Source: Chlorops oryzae
Taxonomy: Eukaryota; Arthropoda; Insecta; Diptera; Chloropidae
Assembly (NCBI GenBank): GCA_020466095.1
Contig: CM035807.1
Coordinates: 15,725,485-15,789,484, forward strand
DNA length: 64,000 nucleotides
Direction of reading: 5' to 3'
Position numbers and translations under genes: made by a program. Shown here piece after piece: positions 39,601 to 48,600 of the stretch (position 1 is the first letter of the stretch; every line of letters begins with the position of its first letter). The notes beneath the pieces were generated by a model, which worked only from the letters and a program-made list of their open reading frames with translations, searched no databases and was not told the DNA's origin.

Positions 39601-42600
39601 AATGAGAGTCAGATATGACGACCTTCGCAAGAATAGAAACACTTTCATCTAGGACTCCTAAATGAGCTTATTATGAGGGCTTCAAAACGATTTTAGGACT
39701 CATATGTGACTCTTTTAGGACTCATAATTTATGCTGGGTTTTAAGGGAAATTTCATGTTCCTACCTATTGAATTTAAGATCAACAGCTTTTTCAATATTC
39801 CTTTTAAAAAGAGCATTTCTAAATAATAAATTTTGAATGAAAGTTTGTACATAATTGCAAATATCCGGTTGGCTTTTTGGTATTTTAAAACTCATTTGTT
39901 TTGTTCGTAGAATTCGTTTTTGTTTGGAATACAAAAATTTCTTTAACCCAAAGAATATTAAAAAATTTATAGAAAAAAACAATTTTAATTTTTTCTTTTT
40001 TAAAGTGTCAAGGTTAAAAGGACTCTGTAATAATAGCTTGTGGTGAACTGTCCTTATGTTGAATGCTGTTATGCTTTTAAAAAGTAATTATTTCTTTTAT
40101 GAAAAAATGCTTCTTTTCTTTTTCCTAAAATTACTCGAATCGCCCGTGGCTCGGTTTTAATTTTTTCTCCTTCACTTTAGCGACACTGGCAACACGTACA
40201 CATATTTATATATACCTATGTATACTGTAGATGTCCCTTTTGTGAGGTTTATTTTAAGTACTCTTTTGTAGCGTACTCTTTTCGCTGCTTTTCCTCGGAA
40301 AAACACTTTTCGCTTGTCACATTCGTGTCACAAACAGGAAAAGCGCAGCAAGTAAAGAGCAGAAAAAGGCTTTAGCGGAAACGGAAATCAGCGACAGCAG
40401 CATCGGCGCAGGCAGAGAATGCGGTAGCGTAGCAGTAAAAGTAATAGCAATAGAAGCGAACTGCCAGCAACAGCAACAAAATGAAAACGTGCCAAGGACA
40501 GACATGCTTGTCAGAGCGATATGCAGCAGAGCAACACTAATAAAAAGTGTAGAAAACGCGGCGCTACGTCGCGTTGTGGACAGTTCAAGAAATGAAGCTT
40601 GATGAATAAAGAGAATTACAGAGAAGAAGTGGAGGAAATCCAAAAAAGAAAACTGCATGCTTTAGAAGGAACGAAAAATGCAAAAAAAAAATATAAATAA
40701 AAATCAAAGTCGAAATTTTAGCGACCAACCAACTGCAGCGTTGGTGGCAGACGAGGAAGCGGTCATCGTGGTCCAGACCGTATTGCAATCGCTGAAGAGC
40801 ATCAAATTGTGAGGACTTTCTAGCTTTGATTTCTTGGGTTTCTCTTTATTGCTCTCCCTTCCCAACCTTCCTCCTCCTCTTTCTATTTCTCTCTTTTTAA
40901 ATTTTTGTGTTTATTTTTTTGTTGTTTTTTTTCTTTCTTTCTTTCTCCCTCTTTTCTAAGTGGGTAACTTTTAAAGTGGCTTCGCGTATTTTATGCGGTT
41001 CTTGTGCAGACAGAATTAATAAGAAGAATTCCTTTGGAATCTGATATCAAAAAAAAAAAAAAGGAGAATAAAAATAAATTCCTTCAACTGCTGCGAATGC
41101 AATAAGTGCAAGATGCATAATGCAGATCTTTTGCTCGCTCGTTCGTTCGTCGTTGCGTACGCACTCAATAAAATCCCCTCGACTTGAAGTAGTTTCGAAA
41201 TCTTGTTACGGAAATTTCAAAGCCATAAAACGCAAACTGAAGCACGCAGAAAATATGAATATCAAAGAAGATGAAATCATCTTGCTAATCTGTCGTTTCA
41301 GCTTCACTCTTTCGAGGATTCACTCCGAAAGGTACTTGGCTTTATGTTGTCCTTTTCAATGATTTCGATGCTCGTTTTGCGCTCAACCTCGATTAAGAGA
41401 ACGATTTACTTTTTGTTTCAACTGAATCGTACTTTGAAATGACCAAATTATTATCCACTTGACATTGAGAAGGACATCGAGGAATTAAAATCCCTTTTGG
41501 CCATTGCCACAACGTTTTGCAATTGGTGCACTTGGCATGAAATAAATATTTCAGGGACGTATTTCGATTCAATGGAATATCAAAAGCCCACAGTGAAGTG
41601 CAATAATTTTGTGTCTTTTTTTTCTTCTTCTTATTTTCGCAATCATTTAAAAAAAAAAGCTCATAAAGCTTTTGCAGTCAAGGTGATTTCTGGTGCTTCT
41701 GCCATTCCAAAGCGATTGAAATTTTTGAGTTATGCTGCCGCATTTTTAGTTGTCGTGGTATGCAAAGGTTTTATCAAATAAATTGAAGTTTTGTTGTGCT
41801 TTTTTTTGGACTATTTTGGCTATTGTTTGATATAAATTGCTATGTTATTCAAATCATTTTATGTTTTGCCCGAAATATTTACGCTTTTATCTGAGGATTC
41901 AATTTGGAATTTTTTCATATTGAAATTGTTATCGGGGAAAATATTACACATATGGCAGGCATTTTGCGCAAATTACAATTCGGCGAGCAATAATTATGAT
42001 AAATAGTTGTCAGTTCTATTTGCCCGAATCGATTTTCATTTAGGAATTTATGCGAAATAATTGAATGTAGCAATTTTGAGCGGCCACCTACGTTCATAGA
42101 GGGAGTGTCGGAGGTTGGAGATGAGTTAAATTGTTGAATAGAGAAAATTATGGTTTTTACCTTTAATGAAAATAGACAGAAATTTTCGAGATTCTAGATT
42201 TTTTTTAAACATGGAATGGAACGTGAAAATTACGAATAGAAGGACAAATGGCTGGAAATGCAAGTTGGCGTTTTGCACCTCCGAATGAACGTGCCAAGTG
42301 CAACATTACAGCATGGGTGACCTTACGCGGAATCGCCGAATATGCGGAATGGAATATTGGTCATGGAACAAAACGACCAAGATACCCGGAAGCACACCTG
42401 CACAGGTCAGCATGCGCCAGCAGGCCCATGACACCGTTCCCGAAGAACAACACCAGCGTCTGCAGAGCGCAGAATTAGGTTAAGAATAATAAGTATATAA
42501 GCTTTGTATTTTAAACTAAGAAGTCAGTTGGTAGCTCAGTTCGTAAGATGAATAGTATGATAGACAACCGAAGTAGGATACATAAATTAATAAAAATACA

Positions 42601-45600
42601 TCCACTTGTTAAAACATAAAAAGAGCTTTTCTGTTAAAATATTCGGTCCGATAGGCGAGTGCAAGATTTCGATAAAATCCTCAAAATACTAGTTGGCGAT
42701 CGTGACAGGACAAAAACGTTAGTCCCAAACGAAAATCCTCACAACAACCTCGAAATCGAAATTCAATAGAACAAACCAACTGCTTGGACAATCGAAATTG
42801 GGAATCTGGAAGGAATAAAAGCCTTTGATGAATCAAACTTTTCTTTTAATGACCCCCATCTCAGTTCTTTTTAAAAGGTTCATTCAGTATGTCAATGCCA
42901 AGCGTAATACACTTCTATATAGACGGGATTATTGCCGGTTTTTGTACCTTTTTTTTTATTTTTATGCACATCGTCTGTGTAAATGAGAAAATTAGCACTC
43001 AGCTGGCTGGAACCGTCGAAACAACAGATCACGCTCTGTTTTTGCGTACACGTTAAAAATTATTGACTATGTAGAAAATATTTTTTTTTCTGAAAATATA
43101 TTTTTCCAAACTCAATGCATAATACGCGATCAAATAACATAAGACAAAATGGGACATGCAAAGTCATTACAATGCACTTCATAGTTTATTGCTAGTGCAT
43201 GCTTAAATAATTTTTTTCAGTGCATATGACTCGACCAAGCACACATACAGATAAAAATTGGAAAAATTGTGAAAAGGCTCCTTTTCGGCAGGACTGATCA
43301 AGTATAAAAAGGGAAGATTTTCAAATTTCTTGAAATGTAGTATTTGAAACTCATCGATTGAGTATTCACAAAGAAGGAATTAATGCTTCCTCCACTTAAG
43401 ACTCAGCTATTTTGACCTTTCGCTTATTGTCTTGTCTGCGGAGTGCCGGCTCATATGTGCCTAACGGGGCTACACTGTATTCTTTGTAACATTTTTGGCA
43501 ATGTTCTAGATTTGCGATTAAATGCGAGTATACGGTTAAGCAAATCAGAACTTAACCCTCTAATGCCACATTTTTGTTTTTCAATGAAATGAGTAGATAA
43601 GACTATTTTCGGGTAGAAAAACACGAATCTGAAATTATTATTATTTTTTTTTTTTTTGGTAATTTTGGTAACGGAGCCTGGAATTAGAGCATTTAAGTTT
43701 GCATTTTTCTTTACTATATTCTTAAGTGAAGTGGAATTTTTTCACTTACTATGTATGTAACTTTATAAAGAATATCTTAAACCCCACTAGTTAATAAACC
43801 CTACTTGAGTTTAATCAACACTAAAGGCTCAATCAATGCTGACTTCACATAATTTAAGCGGCTTTAATGAGTGAGAAATAAATAAAAAATTATTTCAACT
43901 GAAAAATTGCATTGATTAAGCCCTCGTGGAGTCTTCATTCAAAGTTAATTTTATTCTGCCATAAGGATTTTTCAATAAACTTTTGAAAACAGGCTTTTTG
44001 AAGTTGATTATTGATTCATTTAAGATGAATTTTCATTTTTAATTCCGAATTATTTCATTTAATGTGCAATAATTTTTCTTTTATTCAGTCTGTCATTTCA
44101 TTGTTTTAATCTCCTTCCGGTCCTTGCACTTTTTTTTTCTTCATCCAGATATTACATGGAAAGGAAAATTTTTCAACATCTGCTCGAATTGAAGTCTCTC
44201 CAGATCCGTTCGAACAAATCAAACGAAGCTGTGCTGGTTAAGCGCGCCGTCGATGATTATCATAAGTCGTGTGCAGCTTTGGGTGGTGAAACCGGCACTC
44301 GCCTGCGGCGTTACTCTTTCAGCGAATATTCGTTCAAGAATTTCGAATTGTTTCTGTACGAGACGTTGAAAGGATTACAAAAGCCGGGCACATACAATTT
44401 TCAGAATATCAATGAAGTCTACGAAGAGGTTCGTATGTGCTCATATTCATAATTTCATATTTGCTTACAGTTTTCACTGGGTAAATGGACGCCATATTGA
44501 AAGGATCATTATTTGTGAAATTGTTTTTGGTGCAAACAGTCCTCGATTAATTCGAAAGGAGTTTGATTATAAAAATTTAAAATTTTCTTAGCATACTTAA
44601 GGGGCTAGTCATCATCAAAAGGTCCTGAAGAATACAATCTTTATTTTCATTATTTTTTAAATCACCTCGAAATTTCGATGATGCACTTTTATATTATTCA
44701 TATTCCCACCCAACATTTGGAAGACTGTTTTATGAGAAGATTCATTTACGAGTCTTTTTCGAGCCTTCTTGATGATTAGAAAATGATTGATCACATGCAT
44801 GATTAAAAGAAGACTCAAAAACGACTCTCCAATATGTTTCAAAAGCGAGTCGTATTTCAATAACCCGGATGAGTCGTTTTCGAGCCCTCTTGATGATTGA
44901 AAAGTGATCGATCACATGCACGATTAAAAGAAGATTGATTATGTAAGTTTTGCCATGACATACTATATTTCTCATTTTTTCTAATTCAAATGTCTTTGAA
45001 AAATTTCGAAATGTGAGTCGTAGAAGACTCCAAAATGATAGCAAATATGAGTCGTAGAGGACTCCAAAATGATAGCAAATATGAGTCGTAGAGGACTCCA
45101 AAATGATAGCAAATATGAGTCGTAGAGGACTCCAAAATGATAGCAAATATGAGTCGTAGAAGACTCGAAAATAGTAACAAATATGACTCGCAAATGATAA
45201 CAAATATGACTCAAAAACGACTCGCAAATGATATCAAATATGACTCTCTAAGAAGACTCGCGGCTAGGGTTCCAATTTCTCCCGATAAAAGTATCGTTTT
45301 TGATCAGAAAACGAGCGCATATTTGATCTTTTAAATCAAAAAGGCGACTCGCAAAAGACTCGCTTTTGATAAAAAATTTCAAAAAATACTAGCTGGGTTC
45401 ATATTCACTCAAATGATAATCAGCCACAAGTATGCTACAAAATTTTACTTACTTATTTTTCTATAAATTTTTTTAATCGAAGGATGACTGTATGCGTGTT
45501 CTCTTTGATTCGAACACGAAGTTGTAAAAAGATGTGAAAAAATAATTGCATTTTTATAAGCGATGCTTACGAACGGCGACATTAACAGGGTCTGGTTGAG

Positions 45601-48600
45601 AAGAAGGCTTGAATAAATAAAAAAAAAAAATTGAAAATAAACCAAAGATTTTCGAGATCAAAAGGAAAATATGTTCGCGAAAATCATTTCGATTTGATGC
45701 CTTTAAATTTTAATATGAATTTTTTCTGATTATTTTAAGGCGGAGCGGCGTCTAAGTCCCGACTACAATGCTTATGAAAAGGCTCTACATTGCACGACCA
45801 AGACACACCGATGTCCTCATGCTATACACGCCTACACAGGAATTCCATGTGCGGCTTACAGTGAGTATTTTAAAAGTTATCCATGCACGTGGCAATATTT
45901 ATTTAAAAAAAAAAATTCTTAAATCTTCCATTTTGGGCTAAATTTTTGCAAACTTTTCGGTTTAATTCTGTGAAAAAAAAATATAATAAAAAAATTCAGA
46001 AATAATCATTTTGAATAGTCAAAAAAGTTAGGGCAAAATAATGTGCCGTTTTAATAAAATTTAATTATGGTTGTTTCGAGACCGTCAGTCTCTTTTCCTA
46101 CCTTCAGGCTTGAAGGATTTTTCCTCGAATGGGAGATTGTGAAGGGTTTTTTTCTTCAAAAAAAGCACAAAACCAGCTTCCATTAAAATGAATTAGGGTC
46201 GTTCACAGGTTTGGTGAAATGAACTTCTGTTTGTTTTTTAAATGTGTGCGTGTGCTTGGGACCTTTTTTGTTTTGTTGTGATTCCAAGAAAAACCCGTTG
46301 GATGAGCATCGTTATGCGCCATCATTATAAGTTCATCAATTTAATTGAGGACGTAAGTTTCTAACTCAAGAATGTGCTTAAGCCAAATCAAATTAAAACG
46401 AGTTGGTGAAAGATAAAATTCCATTTGACAAGAGGATTTGTGTAGGAGGTGTATGAAGAGATCGCATTCGCATTGTTAGAAGATTCGATTTCTGTCTTCT
46501 TAATCTTCTAAAGTTATAGTATAAATAGTTTGTTGCATAGACTAGATGTCATTCGTTCTCCTCCGATTGCATTGCTTAAGTTTCGTGGATAGGTTTGAGC
46601 TGAACAGCCAACCAAGAACCATGTCAGACAGAAAAGTGGTAGTGTAGAAATAGTTTCCGTCCAATGAAGCTTACGGCTTTTAATTTTATCAAATATAAGC
46701 TTTTTCGGTTTCTTCTCATCTGATTTTGGATATTGGTAGCAGGCAATGCCCATTTTGCCAACTATAGGTAAACAAACCGATCGCTTTTTGCTAGCATTTT
46801 GATTCGTATTACAGAAATGCCATTTTAACTAGCTCTTTTGGGTTTTGGTAGAGCTTAATAGACCTATGCTTATGAGGGATGTCTGCATATGAAAGTGAAG
46901 TTTGTATAATAAAACAACAAGCAAAAAGTGCAGGGAACAAAAACATTCCGGCATATTAGGATGTCTGCAGTTGAGAGGTTTAACTGTCAAAATATAATAA
47001 GCTTTTATACAAAATACAGTGGGCTCTCTCCTTGTGGACACCGATCTTAAACGGACACCTTTTGGGACTGCTAAAGTGCTCCTGCTTCTCAAATAGTTTC
47101 CTCTCAAGTGGACACCTCTGTTAAGCGGACACATCTTCCGGTCCCGTAGGTGTCCGCTTAAGAGAGAGAGTACACTGTAAAACCTTAAAGGTGCAGCTCT
47201 CTCACTTCACGTTCAAAATCCATTCTATTTTGTAGTTGTGAGAAAAATACTGAGCGCTCAATACAATCAGGAAATACACTTCGATGTACGATATGTTACC
47301 CAACAAAAAAAAAAATTAATAGAAAATTTCGATATATTGCCATAAAAATATCGATGTTAAGCCCACCGCGGTCTAAGAAATTCAACACTTGGTCACGTCT
47401 GAAACATCCTAGTGGGACATGATATACGAAACAAACAAAATTGTATAAGAGAAAAGGATAAATATCCTGACACGGAATGAAAAAAACCCTCGCATATCAC
47501 ATAACTCAAGAAAAGTTCCCCTACAAAATAATCCTCATTCGATCGTTTTCTTTGGACGAATGATATGAAAATTGTCACTCGATTCAAAAAAAAAAAAGGG
47601 GGAAAACCAAAAAAAATTCTATAAAGCATTTTAAAGACTTTATTCACAAAACTTGTCGAAGAATCTGTCTTCCCAAAGAAAGCACCCGACTGAAATCGGT
47701 TTTTTTCCATTTCACTACATTTTATTGGGATTTGATTTTACGACATTTTTACTTTTGTGTCTCTTGTGCAAATAAGCCAATCCCTTTTTTCGTCGTCCTT
47801 TATTTTTGTGCTTTTTGATCACACCGAAAGTTTGTGAACTGCTCTTTCAGGTCTCCGTTCGCCACAGGATACTTCGGCTTCGGCTTCAGCTACGGCAAAA
47901 GAGGCACATGCGTTATTGCAGGCGAAAGTTTGCTTTCTTATCGTTTGACATATTGCACACCAATGCATTTCTTTGACAACTTGCATACTTTTTACTTTTG
48001 GTCTACTTACTTCTGCCAAATTGTTTGTTCTCCGTCTACTTCTCTTTCTTCTTATTCCTTCTTCTTCATCATCATCTTCATCTGCGTTGCGACAATTGTA
48101 GCCGCTCGCCTACAAAAATCTGAAGCGCGTCTCATGCCGCAGACGTTCGCATTGCAGTTCCAAAGTACCACTGCCACGCTGCATCCTTGGTATGGGGGGT
48201 TGCCCCGAGAGGAAATGACTTTTCCTTCGTAAAATAGAGATGAAAAAATGCAGCAACTCCGTCGCGAAGTTTCGTCTAGTTTCGAGTTGATCCTACATAT
48301 TTGAGTTGCAAGAGGAATTTATGCCATTTTCTTCTTTTGTTGTTGTTTTATTTAAGTCCTGCTTCCATTCTCTCTTGCATCTTTGAGTTGGGTTTTTTGG
48401 GTTTAGGTCTTGTATTTGCTGGTCGGTTTGCGGAATTCTTATCTCCTTGCGTTCATCGTAACTTGTGTTTTTATTGCACCATCGCGAGAATACGCGAATG
48501 CGTGTGTTGTTGGTGTGGTTGCTGTTGTTGCTGTTGTTGTTGCATCATCAAAGTGCGCGTTATTCGAGTTGAAGTAACGCATAAAGGCTGTCAGTCCGCA

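Larger units (their letters stand above)
26931..40721 (+). other. 13.8-kb intron of the ankyrin gene, filled with repeats
   Basis: The interval separates exon 4 from exon 5. It holds a pogo-like end, MITEs, three long inverted repeats, two SINE copies, a mini-me copy and simple repeats (listed separately). Between these (28.1-29.8, 30.35-31.98, 33.0-33.6, 33.8-34.25, 35.1-38.2, 39.74-40.7 kb) I see AT-rich sequence with CT, CA and CAA/CAG microsatellites and no convincing exon. Confidence 0.7.

Noticed and set aside
42530..42590. tRNA gene (ttggtagctcagttcgtaag)
   Set aside because: Only an A-box-like part is present; no B box and no acceptor stem. It may be a decayed SINE head.
44742..45227. 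161-codon minus-strand repeat protein
   Set aside because: It is produced by the 34-bp minisatellite within an intron.
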